Assembly: GCF_009649685.1 (NCBI RefSeq)
Contig: NZ_WJPK01000001.1
Span: forward strand, 1,244,760-1,308,759
DNA from: Flavobacteriaceae bacterium EG-1
GTDB lineage: Bacteria; Bacteroidota; Bacteroidia; Flavobacteriales; Flavobacteriaceae
Direction: 5' to 3'
DNA length: 64,000 bases
Part shown: positions 20,160 through 29,533 of the stretch, piece by piece
How positions within the stretch are numbered: the stretch's first letter is position 1
Layout: every line of letters begins with the position of its first letter
Translations under genes and position numbers: made by a program
Notes under the pieces: generated by a model
Databases searched by the model: none
Told to the model about the DNA's origin: nothing
What the model saw: only the letters and a program-made list of their open reading frames with translations

Positions 20160-21350
20160 ATGATAATAGAACCGAAAACACGAGGATTCATTTGTATAAC
20201 ATCGCATCCTGACGGATGTGCTAAAAGTGTCTCAAATCAAATAGAATATATAAAATCGAAGGATAAAATTAATGGAGCTAAAAAAGTACTTGTAATCGGA
20301 GCTTCAACTGGGTTTGGACTTGCATCTAGAATTACCAGTGCATTTGGTTCTAATGCAGCAACTATAGGTGTATTTTTCGAAAAACCACCTTCAGAAGGAA
20401 GAACAGCCTCATCTGGCTGGTATAATACTGCAGCTTTTGAAAAAGAAGCAAATAAAGAAGGTCTCTATGCTAAAAGCATAAATGGTGATGCGTTTTCTCA
20501 TGCTATAAAAGATGAAACAATTGCATTAATCAAAGAAGATTTAGGGCAAATAGATATGTTAGTCTATAGTTTAGCATCACCCGTAAGAACACATCCAGAT
20601 ACTGGTATACGATATAAATCAACTTTAAAGCCAATCGGTAAAAAATACACAAATAAAACTGTAGATTTTCACACCGGTGAAATAAAGGAAATTAGTATTG
20701 AACCTTGTACCGAAGAAGATATAGCCAATACCATTGCAGTAATGGGCGGTGAAGATTGGCAAATGTGGGTAGATGCTTTGAAGAATGAAAATTTACTTTC
20801 TTCAAATTTTAAGACCGTTGCATACTCTTATATCGGACCTAAACTCACTGAACCAGTTTATAGAAAAGGCACAATTGGTAAAGCAAAAGATCATTTAGAA
20901 CAGACAGCATTTACAATTACCGATTCGCTTAAAGACGTAAATGGAAAGGCATACGTATCTGTAAATAAAGCACTTGTTACCCAATCAAGTTCTGCAATTC
21001 CTGTAATTCCGTTGTACATTTCCCTTTTATACAAAGTAATGAAAGCGAATGGAGTTCAAGAGGGGTGTATAGAACAAATACATAGATTATATTCTGAGCG
21101 ATTATTCATTGACCAAACTCCAACCGATACTGAAGGTAGAATTCGTGTAGATGATTGGGAGATGCGTGACGATATTCAAGAGCAAGTTTCTAAATTATGG
21201 GAACAAGCAACTACCGAAACACTTTCTGAAATTGGCGATTTAGAAGGATATAGAACAGAATTTTTTAATCTTTTCGGCTTCAATTTTGATGAGATTAATT
21301 ATAAAGCTGATACTAATGAAATAGTTGAAATACCAAGTATTAAAAGTTAA
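20160..21350 (+). CDS. fabV: Trans-2-enoyl-ACP/CoA reductase
   Basis: NADH-dependent reduction of the enoyl intermediate, the last step of each fatty-acid elongation cycle. The 396 residues match FabV throughout: the start MIIEPKTRGFICITSHPDGC, the nucleotide-binding GASTGFG at 47-53, and the active-site pair Tyr234 and Lys243 in the FabV-type Y-x8-K spacing, longer than the Y-x6-K of FabI. FabV enzymes are known for low sensitivity to triclosan; whether that holds here is inference. It has its own promoter and a short terminator hairpin behind it, so it is probably transcribed alone. Confidence 0.95.
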   Translation: MIIEPKTRGFICITSHPDGCAKSVSNQIEYIKSKDKINGAKKVLVIGASTGFGLASRITSAFGSNAATIGVFFEKPPSEGRTASSGWYNTAAFEKEANKEGLYAKSINGDAFSHAIKDETIALIKEDLGQIDMLVYSLASPVRTHPDTGIRYKSTLKPIGKKYTNKTVDFHTGEIKEISIEPCTEEDIANTIAVMGGEDWQMWVDALKNENLLSSNFKTVAYSYIGPKLTEPVYRKGTIGKAKDHLEQTAFTITDSLKDVNGKAYVSVNKALVTQSSSAIPVIPLYISLLYKVMKANGVQEGCIEQIHRLYSERLFIDQTPTDTEGRIRVDDWEMRDDIQEQVSKLWEQATTETLSEIGDLEGYRTEFFNLFGFNFDEINYKADTNEIVEIPSIKS

Positions 21351-21413
21351 TTATCGAAATTGTACTTTCATTTTATTTAGCACAATTATAATAATAAAGC
21401 AAATAAACATTAT

Positions 21414-21437
21414 AAAAGTCTATTTATTAGACTTTTT
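21414..21437 (+). terminator. Rho-independent terminator of fabV
   Basis: A perfect 9-bp stem, AAAAGTCTA / TAGACTTTT, with a 5-base loop and a T-run. It is AT-rich, hence of moderate strength. Confidence 0.5.
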
Positions 21438-21457
21438 GCAGGGGTAAAAATTAACAA

Positions 21458-23086
21458 ATGAAAAATAACATTTTATTCGCAGCAATTTTTATTTTAATTA
21501 TGGGCAATGTATTTGCTCAAGAATTTACAATGCAAGACACTTTACGAGGAAGCATTACACCAGAACGAGCATGGTGGGATTTAAGTTATTATCATTTAGA
21601 TATAGAATTAAAACCAGATGAAAAATTCATATCAGGATCAAACACTATACGATATAAAGTTTTAGAAGATAAAAACAAAGTTCTGCAGTTTGATTTACAA
21701 CCACCATTGATAATTGAAAAAGTAACACAAGATGGCAAGGTACTAAAGGTAAGTTCTAAGGGAAATGCGCATTTCGTTCATTTAAAAAAGAAACAAATTA
21801 AGGACATGTATAATGAAGTTATTGTTCATTATTCAGGAAAGCCCAAAGAAGCAGTACGAGCACCCTGGGATGGTGGTTTTTCTTGGAAAAAAGATGATAA
21901 TGGCAAACATTTTGTCGCTACATCTTGCCAAGGTTTAGGAGCAAGTGTTTGGTGGCCAAATAAAGACCATATGTACGATGAAGTAGACAGCATGCTTATG
22001 AGTGTTACTGTGCCTAAAGATTTAATGGATGTTTCTAACGGACGTTTAAGAAGTGTTGATGATAATGGAAGCACAAAAACGTACCATTGGTTTGTAGATA
22101 GTCCAATTAATAATTATGGTGTAAACGTAAATATTGGAGATTACGTTCATTTTGGCGAACAATTTTATGGTGAAAAAGGTACTTTGGATATGGACTATTA
22201 TGTTCTACGTGACAATTTAGAAAAAGCAAAAAAACAATTTAAACAGTCACCAATGCTGATGGCTGCTTTTGAATATTGGTTTGGCCCTTATCCTTTTTAT
22301 GAAGATAGTTTTAAGTTGGTTGAAGTTCCATATTTAGGCATGGAACATCAGAGTTCTGTGACCTATGGAAATAAATATAATAACGGCTATTTAGGACGTG
22401 ATTTATCAAAAACTGGATGGGGTCTGGAATTTGATTATATACTTATACATGAAGCAGGTCATGAGTGGTTTGCAAACAATATTACATATAAAGATATCGC
22501 AGACATGTGGATACATGAAAGTTTTACAACCTACTCCGAAAACTTATATGTAGATTATCATTTTGGAAAAAAGGCCGCACAAGAATATGTTATTGGTTTA
22601 CGAGGTAACATAAAAAACGACAAACCTATTATTGGCAAATACGATGTTAACAATAGAGGCAGTGGTGATATGTATTCCAAAGGTGCAAATATTATTCACA
22701 CAATCCGACAGTTAGTTAATGACGATGAGAAATGGAGACAAATTTTGCGTGGCTTAAATAAAGATTTTTATCATCAAACAGTAACAACTGCTCAAATTGA
22801 AAATTATGTTAGCAAGAAATCTGGAATAGAGTTATCAAAATTCTTCGACCAATATTTAAGAACTAATAAGGTACCACTATTGGAATACAAAACTATGGGC
22901 AATACATTGCACTATAGATATTTGAATGTAGTAGAAGGTTTTGATATGCCAATAAAAGTTAGTCTTAATGATGATATCAAGTGGATAAAACCAACTTCAG
23001 AATGGCACACTGAAGAAATAAATGGTGATTTAACTACTATTAAAATCGACCCAAATTTCTATATAGAATCAAAATTGGTAAATTAA
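21458..23086 (+). CDS. Secreted M1-family zinc metallopeptidase
   Basis: A zinc aminopeptidase-like enzyme. The 542-residue precursor has a signal peptide (about 1-20, ending VFAQ), so it acts outside the cytoplasm. The M1 zinc site is complete: HEAGH at His331-Glu332-His335, with the third ligand Glu354 at the expected spacing. The substrate-binding loop reads YLGMEHQS where classic aminopeptidases have GAMEN, a common change in bacterial relatives. At 542 residues it has the N-terminal beta domain and catalytic domain but not the long C-terminal helical domain of full-length aminopeptidase N. It follows the fabV terminator and precedes pabB by 32 bases; functional linkage is unlikely. Confidence 0.9.
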   Translation: MKNNILFAAIFILIMGNVFAQEFTMQDTLRGSITPERAWWDLSYYHLDIELKPDEKFISGSNTIRYKVLEDKNKVLQFDLQPPLIIEKVTQDGKVLKVSSKGNAHFVHLKKKQIKDMYNEVIVHYSGKPKEAVRAPWDGGFSWKKDDNGKHFVATSCQGLGASVWWPNKDHMYDEVDSMLMSVTVPKDLMDVSNGRLRSVDDNGSTKTYHWFVDSPINNYGVNVNIGDYVHFGEQFYGEKGTLDMDYYVLRDNLEKAKKQFKQSPMLMAAFEYWFGPYPFYEDSFKLVEVPYLGMEHQSSVTYGNKYNNGYLGRDLSKTGWGLEFDYILIHEAGHEWFANNITYKDIADMWIHESFTTYSENLYVDYHFGKKAAQEYVIGLRGNIKNDKPIIGKYDVNNRGSGDMYSKGANIIHTIRQLVNDDEKWRQILRGLNKDFYHQTVTTAQIENYVSKKSGIELSKFFDQYLRTNKVPLLEYKTMGNTLHYRYLNVVEGFDMPIKVSLNDDIKWIKPTSEWHTEEINGDLTTIKIDPNFYIESKLVN

Positions 23087-23118
23087 AAATACGAACTATT
23101 AGTACTCATAATACCCAC

Positions 23119-24084
23119 TTGAGTGAATTTAAGAAAAAGGTGAACGGCTATATGTCGTCTGGCACACCTTTTGTTTTTCTTGTTGATTTTAAAATGCATA
23201 ATCCTTTGGTTTTTCCTTTAGATGAACTTAATAAAAATGGATTTTTATATGATATAAAAGGTAAAACAAACAGTTTTAAAAAGCTCGCATCATCGGAAGT
23301 GATCCAATTAAAGATCAACCCATTATCATATCACACCTATTCCAAAGCTTTCAACGAAGTACAATCAAATATCAACAAAGGAAATTCGTTTTTATTAAAC
23401 CTTACTTTCCCATCAATTGTTGAAACCGAAGCGACTTTAGAAGCTATTTTTTATGCGGCTCAAGCACCATATAAACTTTATTCAAAGAATAATTTTGTCT
23501 TTTATTCTCCAGAATGTTTTGTGAAAATTAAAGATGGATTCATTTATTCGTATCCCATGAAGGGTACAATAGATGCCAATTTACCTAATGCAGAGGAAAC
23601 TTTATTAAACAACCAGAAAGAAATTAGAGAGCACAATACAATTGTTGATTTAATACGAAATGATCTTTCTATGATTGCCTCTGAAATTACGGTAACTAAA
23701 TTTCGTTATATAGAAAAAATAAAATCTGGGTCAAACGAAATTCTTCAAACAAGCTCAGAAATAAGAGGAAAACTACCAAAAGATTGGAAAAGTATATTTA
23801 GTGAATTATTATTAAAATTACTGCCTGCCGGCTCAATAAGTGGTGCACCAAAGAAAAAGACCGTTGAAATAATTTCAAATGTTGAAATTAAAGAGCGTGG
23901 TTATTATACCGGTGTTTTTGGAATTTTTGATGGTCATAACATTGATAGCGCCGTTAACATTCGCTTTATTGAACTAGACCAAGATAAATTATGGTATCGC
24001 AGCGGTGGTGGTATTACTTCGTTAAGTAATGCTGAAGATGAATACAAAGAACTGATAAAAAAGATATATGTACCCACTAATTGA
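23119..24084 (+). CDS. pabB: Aminodeoxychorismate synthase component I, short form
   Basis: Converts chorismate and ammonia to 4-amino-4-deoxychorismate for folate synthesis. Its 321 residues are the chorismate-binding catalytic domain alone. Visible motifs are YSYPMKGTID near 152, HNTIVDLIRNDLSMIA near 172 and LPAGSISGAPKKKTVEII near 238. The N-terminal regulatory half of long PabB/TrpE proteins is missing, as usual in Flavobacteriia. The frame opens at a TTG; an internal ATG at 23152 (MSSGTPF) is a plausible alternative start. It overlaps pabC by 17 bases, so the two are translationally coupled. A glutaminase subunit (PabA) is not in the window. Confidence 0.87.
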   Translation: MSEFKKKVNGYMSSGTPFVFLVDFKMHNPLVFPLDELNKNGFLYDIKGKTNSFKKLASSEVIQLKINPLSYHTYSKAFNEVQSNINKGNSFLLNLTFPSIVETEATLEAIFYAAQAPYKLYSKNNFVFYSPECFVKIKDGFIYSYPMKGTIDANLPNAEETLLNNQKEIREHNTIVDLIRNDLSMIASEITVTKFRYIEKIKSGSNEILQTSSEIRGKLPKDWKSIFSELLLKLLPAGSISGAPKKKTVEIISNVEIKERGYYTGVFGIFDGHNIDSAVNIRFIELDQDKLWYRSGGGITSLSNAEDEYKELIKKIYVPTN

Positions 24085-24667
24085 AACCATTTGTGTTGTT
24101 AACGGTGCAATTCAAAACCTTGAATGGCATCAAAAACGTTACGAATATTCATTTAATAAACTATATGGGTTAAAACCAAATGATAGCATTATTAATGGTT
24201 TTCAACTTTCACAAAAAAATTTAACGGGCTGTTATAAATTACGTATATCATACAATGCGCAAAACAAAAACTATGAGTTAGAAAAGTATATTTCACGTCC
24301 AATAAAAACGCTTAAACTTGTACAAGCCGATACGCTAGATTACCAACTTAAATATGCCGACCGAGAACCTTTAACCAAACTAGTACAACAAAAATCTGCT
24401 TGTGATGACATACTCATTTTAAAAAATGACAAAATAACGGATGCATCCTATGCAAATATAGTGTTTACAGATGGCGAAAAATGGTTTACCCCTACTACTC
24501 CACTTTTAAAAGGCACCTGTAGAGCTCGACTTTTAAAAGAACAAAAAATAATAGCAATTGATATTGGCCTTCACGATTTGTCAAAATACTTGGGTTTCAA
24601 CCTTATCAATGCAATGAATGATTTAAACACCAGTAGTTATGTGAAAATTGAGAATATTATTCTTTAA
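24068..24667 (+). CDS. pabC: Class IV aminotransferase, aminodeoxychorismate lyase
   Basis: Releases pyruvate from aminodeoxychorismate to give 4-aminobenzoate, using PLP. The 199 residues are shorter than E. coli PabC (about 270) but keep the class IV core: the substrate-side start ETICVVNGAIQNLEWHQKR, the likely PLP lysine Lys95 in YQLKYADRE, and ITDASYANIVF followed by PLLKGTCRARLL. It starts inside the end of pabB (17-base overlap), which supports the pathway assignment over branched-chain aminotransferase. Confidence 0.85.
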   Translation: MYPLIETICVVNGAIQNLEWHQKRYEYSFNKLYGLKPNDSIINGFQLSQKNLTGCYKLRISYNAQNKNYELEKYISRPIKTLKLVQADTLDYQLKYADREPLTKLVQQKSACDDILILKNDKITDASYANIVFTDGEKWFTPTTPLLKGTCRARLLKEQKIIAIDIGLHDLSKYLGFNLINAMNDLNTSSYVKIENIIL

Positions 24668-24699
24668 ATATCTTTTTCATATTACGCCATGTCATTAAT

Positions 24700-24730
24700 A
24701 AAAAGCGGCCTGAAATTTTATTCAAACCGC
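24700..24730 (-). terminator. Rho-independent terminator of ridA
   Basis: Read on the minus strand the stem GCGGTTTGAA / TTCAGGCCGC pairs over 10 positions with two G-U wobbles and a 6-base loop, then a T-run. On the plus strand the same positions are C-A mismatches, so it is built for the minus strand. Confidence 0.75.
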
Positions 24731-24763
24731 CAATACATCTACATATTTTTAAAATAGATTTTA

Positions 24764-25156
24764 TTATTTCACTACTGTAGCTTCTAATTCAACTGATAAG
24801 GTAGCAAAAAGACCTTTTACTTCTAACAAAGTAGTAGCCTGTTTGATTCCATACTTCTGAAGAAAAGGAAAATAAACATCCATACAAGTCGAGAAAAAAT
24901 CTTGCGTTGAAATAGTATAAATATTTAATCTAATTATGTTTTTACATTGATAATCAGCTTCATTTACTAGTTTCTCTAAATTGGCAATAGTTTGGATTAA
25001 CTGGGAGCGCATATCAGCACTACTTGGCACACCATTAGAATCTATTGCAACTTGCCCTGAACAGTAAAGCGTACCCTCTACTTGTTTCACCTCTACAGCT
25101 TGTGCTGAGTTCGTGTTTTTACCCCATTCCCAGGGGTCAATTGTCCTTTTTTCCAT
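24764..25156 (-). CDS. ridA: RidA/YjgF family reactive-imine deaminase
   Basis: RidA proteins hydrolyse reactive enamine/imine intermediates made by PLP enzymes. The 130-residue chain has the family pattern: GTLYCSGQVAIDSNG near 28, NIIRLNIYTIS near 93 with the conserved Arg, and the C-terminal VELEATVV with the conserved Glu. It is cytoplasmic. It follows a WYL regulator in the same direction after 77 bases; the gap holds a -7 box and two direct repeats. Some RidA subfamilies lack deaminase activity, so the exact substrate is open. Confidence 0.88.
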   Translation of the reverse strand: MEKRTIDPWEWGKNTNSAQAVEVKQVEGTLYCSGQVAIDSNGVPSSADMRSQLIQTIANLEKLVNEADYQCKNIIRLNIYTISTQDFFSTCMDVYFPFLQKYGIKQATTLLEVKGLFATLSVELEATVVK

Positions 25157-25184
25157 TTTTTTGTTTTATTTAAAAATTGAAATA

Positions 25185-25192
25185 CAAAATTA
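25185..25192 (-). promoter_or_regulatory. -7 promoter element of ridA
   Basis: The minus strand reads TAATTTTG, matching TAnnTTTG, 29 bases before the ridA start. A minus-strand TTG at 25220-25218 lies 25 bases away, slightly outside the usual spacing. Confidence 0.45.
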
Positions 25193-25193
25193 A

Positions 25194-25221
25194 ATGGCAA
25201 GTGTGACAACCTTATGGCAAG
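25194..25221 (-). promoter_or_regulatory. Two direct repeats CTTGCCAT in the ridA promoter
   Basis: On the minus strand CTTGCCAT occurs at 25221-25214 and again at 25201-25194, exactly 20 bases apart (two helical turns) and directly upstream of the -7 box. This arrangement suits a regulator binding one face of the helix; the neighbouring WYL regulator is a candidate. Confidence 0.4.
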
Positions 25222-25233
25222 GGTATAAACCAA

Positions 25234-25923
25234 TTAATGATATTTATCAAAGAATTCTTGTAAGGTCATTTTATATGGAGTAAAATTACTAGTTAAAATT
25301 TCCATTTTAGTTATCCTATCGAGTCGAAAATATCGAAACTCATTTCGTAATCCACACCATGCAATCAAGAGCCAATTTTCTGTGCTTAGTAAAGCAAATG
25401 GATCAATTATTCTACTAGTTGAATTTCCAGATTCATTGGTGTAATCTATCTTAACTTGAAAACAATTTGTAAGCGAAAATTGTAAATTCGATAAATTATT
25501 ACTGCTTCTTTCTTGATTTGTATTTTGATCATATCGCGTTCTATCGGCAAGCAGATTAGCCTTGTCCTTTTCAGTTGGTCTTAATACCGATTTTATTTTA
25601 TCAATAGCATCTGAATAATCTTTGATTAATGAAGCATCCTTATTTTTATAGACCAACTGTTCTGCAAGAATTAAAGCATTAGCTTGACTTTCAGTAAACA
25701 TTACAGGCGGAACTTTATAACCTTCCATTAAAGTGTAACCTATTCCTTCTTCCGTCAATATTGGAACACCCGCTTGTTCTAATGCTCTTATATCTCTATA
25801 TATAGTTCTTTTACTCACTTGAAACTTATCAGCTAAAATTGAAGCCGTCATTAAACGTTTTGTTTGCAATTGAATTAAAATCGCTGTTAATCGAGACAGT
25901 CTTTTTGTGTCGTTTTCGTCCAT
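25234..25923 (-). CDS. HTH/WYL-domain transcriptional regulator (YafY-like)
   Basis: A 229-residue regulator. The N-terminal winged helix (about 8-65) has ASILADKFQVSKRTIYRDI, the typical DeoR/HTH_11 recognition region, followed by IGYTLMEGYKVPPV. A WYL domain spans about 140-215, ending in WCGLRNEFRYFRLDRI, and is thought to sense small ligands or nucleic acids. It is shorter than the about 320-residue WYL proteins that also have a C-terminal extension. The ridA gene follows on the same strand, so control of ridA is possible. Confidence 0.87.
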   Translation of the reverse strand: MDENDTKRLSRLTAILIQLQTKRLMTASILADKFQVSKRTIYRDIRALEQAGVPILTEEGIGYTLMEGYKVPPVMFTESQANALILAEQLVYKNKDASLIKDYSDAIDKIKSVLRPTEKDKANLLADRTRYDQNTNQERSSNNLSNLQFSLTNCFQVKIDYTNESGNSTSRIIDPFALLSTENWLLIAWCGLRNEFRYFRLDRITKMEILTSNFTPYKMTLQEFFDKYH

Positions 25924-25975
25924 TTATTACTTCGCTATAGAATCAGAAAATTAAATAACCAACTGAACAATTATA

Positions 25976-26013
25976 CAAAAAAAGCATCCGTCAATTGACG
26001 AATGCTTTTTTAT
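25976..26013 (-). terminator. Rho-independent terminator of the ThuA/sugar-dehydrogenase gene
   Basis: A near-perfect inverted repeat, AAAGCATTCGTCAA / TTGACGGATGCTTT on the minus strand, has one G-U wobble and is followed by a run of T. It starts about 16 bases after the stop of the upstream gene. Confidence 0.85.
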
Positions 26014-26028
26014 TTGGTGTTATATATT

Positions 26029-29000
26029 TTAATTAAAAGTAGCATTAACAAGGGCAACTGTAGCTGGTTCTTTACCTGCTTCTACGGCTCCAGTAATTAC
26101 CAAATTATTTTTCCCTTCAGGTATAGAAGTTAATGCAATAGCTATATTGGCACCATTTGCACCGGCCTTCTTAGCTAATAAGGTGCCACTACCCAAAATT
26201 TCTCCATCAGCAGAATTTAATCGAACATCAAAATTATAATCTACTTTAGGAGCATCTTGCCACATAGCAGTTAACTCTATATTTTTCACCCCTGTTAAAT
26301 CAATATCGTCTAATACAAACCAACCTTTCTCTCCATTCAAAACCAGTAAATCATTTCCATCATACGTCACGGCCATCATTCCATCAGTTTTGGTAACCTT
26401 TGTAAAACCAACGATATTACTTGCTAAAGCCACAGATTTAGCACCAGTAAGTGGAATAGCCCCTTCTGCCCCATTATCAGTATAACTAGCAGTTAACACC
26501 ATCAAATCACCAGAATTATCCTTAATAGCTTTTACAGTTCCCTTTGATAGTAAAGAAGCTTTCATAGCAGTATTACCACTTAAAGACAGTATGTAAGTTG
26601 CTATTTGTCGGGTTTCATCTGAAGTAATATTTGGGTGAGCAGGCATTGTTACTTCGCCCCAAACACCAGTTCCGCCTTCAGCCATTTTCTTTTGTAAATA
26701 AGACATTGCATCTTTATCGTCTTTGTACTTATTAGCTACTGCAATGTAATTTGGTCCAATAGAAGCTTCTGCTTCTTTATGGCAAGTTTTACAATCCATA
26801 GCTTGTGTGAGTGCTTTTCCTGTCACAGTAGCAGAAACTTGTTGGTGACCTAATGACATAGCCACTTCATCCATTCCTTCTAAATAATCTACGGAAACAA
26901 AAATATTATCTTGATTAATTTCCTCTCCTTCGGCATCGGTAACAGTTACCTCATAATCAACATCTTGTCCAGGAATATAGAAAGATGAATTACCTCCTTT
27001 AATATCAATATTTAGTACAGGTCTAGAATTACCGGCCACCACAGATGTAATTGCACTCTTTGTTACTTCACCCTGATTATCTTTAACTTCTACAGAAATC
27101 TTGTAATCACCAGCTTTTTCATAGGTATGCGAAATTTTAGGTTCAGATGTTTCTTTTTTCTCTCCATTTCCTAAATCCCATACATAACCTAAAGCATCAC
27201 CTTCGCGATCCATCGCATCCACATTGGCATTTACGGTTAAAGGTAATTTTCCTGAAGTGTGATCAACAGTCAAATTATTTATTACCGGAGGTCTATTACC
27301 ACCATTAAATTCAATATAACTTAGTGCAGCGTTTTCATTTGCAGAAAACCAGCCACTACCATACTCTAGTAAATACATTCGACCACTAGGAGACATTTCT
27401 ACATCAATTAAGTTATTAACTTTTATGTCTGAAGCAAAAGGTTCCATTTTATTAAAACTTCCGTCTTCGAACAACGTAACCGCCATCATCCAGCCTCGCA
27501 TCCATTCGTAAATTATAGTTTTACCATCGTAATAAGATGGTAATTCACCACCGTTAGGATACATATCTGAATAATACGTTGGTCCGGCCATCGCATTTCT
27601 TCCACCAGTACCTACCTGCGGAAACAAAGAAGTTTCGGCATAAGGGTAATAAATATATGCAGGAGTTGTAGGCGGTAATTCACGCAATCCTGTATTATTT
27701 TTTGAATCGTTAATGGGTTTTAACGGATCGTAGGCTTCACCAAATTCACCAGTTTCATAATTATATGCGTGGTAGGGAAAATTATCTCCAATAAATAGTG
27801 GCCATCCAAAATTTCCTGCTTTTAAAGCAAGATTCATTTCATCGTAACCTCTGGGGCCTCTAGTTTCAAGAGAATCTCCTCGTGCATCGGGCCCAACTTC
27901 TCCCCAAAACAGATAATTATTTTTTGGGTCGACAGAAATACGATATGGGTTTCTATGTCCCATGGTATAAATTTCAGGTCTTGTTTTTTCAGTGCCTACT
28001 GGGAACAAATTATCAGCAGGAATATCATAACTACCATCTTCGTTCATTTTTATACGAAGAATTTTTCCTCTTAAATCGTTTGTATTGCCTGAGGACCTTC
28101 GAGCATCATATTGTTCATGACCAGGATTATCATTTAAGGGTGCATAGCCATTATTCACATATTTTTCTCCTTTTTCATTAAAAGGAGTTGCATTATCTCC
28201 GGTAGATAAATATAATAAACCATCACCACCGAAAGCAATTGAACCACCAGTATGACAACAAATTTCACGATCCGAATGAACATCAAGTATTTTTTGTTCA
28301 GAAGCCAAGTCAAACTTACCATCTAAATATTTAAACCTAGACAATCTATTTACTGACAAGTCTCCTGTTGGAGCATAGTACACATAAATCCAGTTATTAG
28401 TTTCAAAATTAGGATCTTTTTGCAAACCCATTAATCCTTCTTCTGCATTTACTCCAGGAGTATTTAACGTTTTATGGTAAACATTAAGTTTTGCAATTTC
28501 AGTTACTTCTTCAGTTTCTGCATTATATCTTAAAATTTCACCACGACGCTGTCCGATAATCACATCATTATTGGCTAAAATTGTCATTTCTGTAGGTTCA
28601 AAAAAGACCCCTTCCGCCAAGGTAACTTTTGAAAAACGGTCTATATCTGGTGGTATTTGAGTTGTAGCTTTGCTATAATCTAGTTGACTATTTTCTCCAA
28701 TTGCATACTGTATACCACCTAGCAAATGCTTTAAAAAAGCGTCTTCACTATACGTCTCATCTGTGTGACCAGCACCTGTGTAAAATGCTCTACCACCATC
28801 ATACTCGTGATACCATGCAAATGGATGATTTTCACCATTTTTACCACCTTCATAGGTAGATTCATCTACTGTCATTAAAACATTTACATCGGGATTAATA
28901 TTTTTGTAATTATAAATCTCGTCTGCGCGATGCCAAACATCTTCAGTAAAATGTTTTGTAGCAATAAAATTTTTATCCTTTATAATAAAATCTGCTTCCG

Positions 29001-29421
29001 GAGTACCAGCTGGGTGACTTAAAAACTGCGCCCCAACTAGTTTTGTATACCAACCCCAATCGTATTCCGTATCTGTAGCTGCATGAACTCCAACGTAACC
29101 TCCTCCGGATTGAATGTAACGCTCAAAAGCAGCTTCTTGCTTATGGTCTAAGACGTTCATAGTAGTACTCAAAAAGACAATTGCTGAATATTGCTTTAAA
29201 TTATCTTCATTAAAAAGTTCAGAATTTTTAGTGGTATCAACTTCAAATCCGTTCTCCTTACCTAATTTTTGAATTGCCGCAATACCTGTTGGAATTGACG
29301 CATGTTCATATCCCATTGTTTTAGAAAAAACCAGTACTTTGGGCTTTCCATCTCGTTTATTACCACATGAAGTAATTAGAAGACTAAAAACTAATGTGAT
29401 TGCTAAAAGTATCTTTCGCAT
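26029..29421 (-). CDS. Multidomain lipoprotein: ThuA, sugar dehydrogenase, PKD, cytochrome c, CBM6-like
   Basis: An 1130-residue lipoprotein (signal with lipobox ITSC, Cys19). Domains in order: ThuA/trehalose-utilisation-like (about 27-245, GVHAATDTEYDWGWY); a GSDH-type beta-propeller sugar dehydrogenase (about 265-700, PTEMTILANNDVIIGQRRG, GLLYLSTGDN); a PKD domain (about 715-795, YVWDLGNGEKK); a class I cytochrome c with CKTCH near 875-879 and a likely axial Met in VTMPAHP near 924; and a C-terminal beta-sandwich resembling carbohydrate-binding modules (about 990-1130). The chain therefore joins a probable sugar oxidase with its own haem electron acceptor and sugar-binding domains on the cell surface or in the periplasm. 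The sugar is unknown. It is monocistronic, with its own terminator. Confidence 0.88.
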   Translation of the reverse strand: MRKILLAITLVFSLLITSCGNKRDGKPKVLVFSKTMGYEHASIPTGIAAIQKLGKENGFEVDTTKNSELFNEDNLKQYSAIVFLSTTMNVLDHKQEAAFERYIQSGGGYVGVHAATDTEYDWGWYTKLVGAQFLSHPAGTPEADFIIKDKNFIATKHFTEDVWHRADEIYNYKNINPDVNVLMTVDESTYEGGKNGENHPFAWYHEYDGGRAFYTGAGHTDETYSEDAFLKHLLGGIQYAIGENSQLDYSKATTQIPPDIDRFSKVTLAEGVFFEPTEMTILANNDVIIGQRRGEILRYNAETEEVTEIAKLNVYHKTLNTPGVNAEEGLMGLQKDPNFETNNWIYVYYAPTGDLSVNRLSRFKYLDGKFDLASEQKILDVHSDREICCHTGGSIAFGGDGLLYLSTGDNATPFNEKGEKYVNNGYAPLNDNPGHEQYDARRSSGNTNDLRGKILRIKMNEDGSYDIPADNLFPVGTEKTRPEIYTMGHRNPYRISVDPKNNYLFWGEVGPDARGDSLETRGPRGYDEMNLALKAGNFGWPLFIGDNFPYHAYNYETGEFGEAYDPLKPINDSKNNTGLRELPPTTPAYIYYPYAETSLFPQVGTGGRNAMAGPTYYSDMYPNGGELPSYYDGKTIIYEWMRGWMMAVTLFEDGSFNKMEPFASDIKVNNLIDVEMSPSGRMYLLEYGSGWFSANENAALSYIEFNGGNRPPVINNLTVDHTSGKLPLTVNANVDAMDREGDALGYVWDLGNGEKKETSEPKISHTYEKAGDYKISVEVKDNQGEVTKSAITSVVAGNSRPVLNIDIKGGNSSFYIPGQDVDYEVTVTDAEGEEINQDNIFVSVDYLEGMDEVAMSLGHQQVSATVTGKALTQAMDCKTCHKEAEASIGPNYIAVANKYKDDKDAMSYLQKKMAEGGTGVWGEVTMPAHPNITSDETRQIATYILSLSGNTAMKASLLSKGTVKAIKDNSGDLMVLTASYTDNGAEGAIPLTGAKSVALASNIVGFTKVTKTDGMMAVTYDGNDLLVLNGEKGWFVLDDIDLTGVKNIELTAMWQDAPKVDYNFDVRLNSADGEILGSGTLLAKKAGANGANIAIALTSIPEGKNNLVITGAVEAGKEPATVALVNATFN

Positions 29422-29533
29422 ATAATATTTAATTAAGTTGTTTTAGTTGAGCTTCTAAATGTAAGGCATCTATACCCTTTTTACCAAATTAGCACTGTTA
29501 TAAGTAGTATTTTTATAGACTTTTTTGATATAA

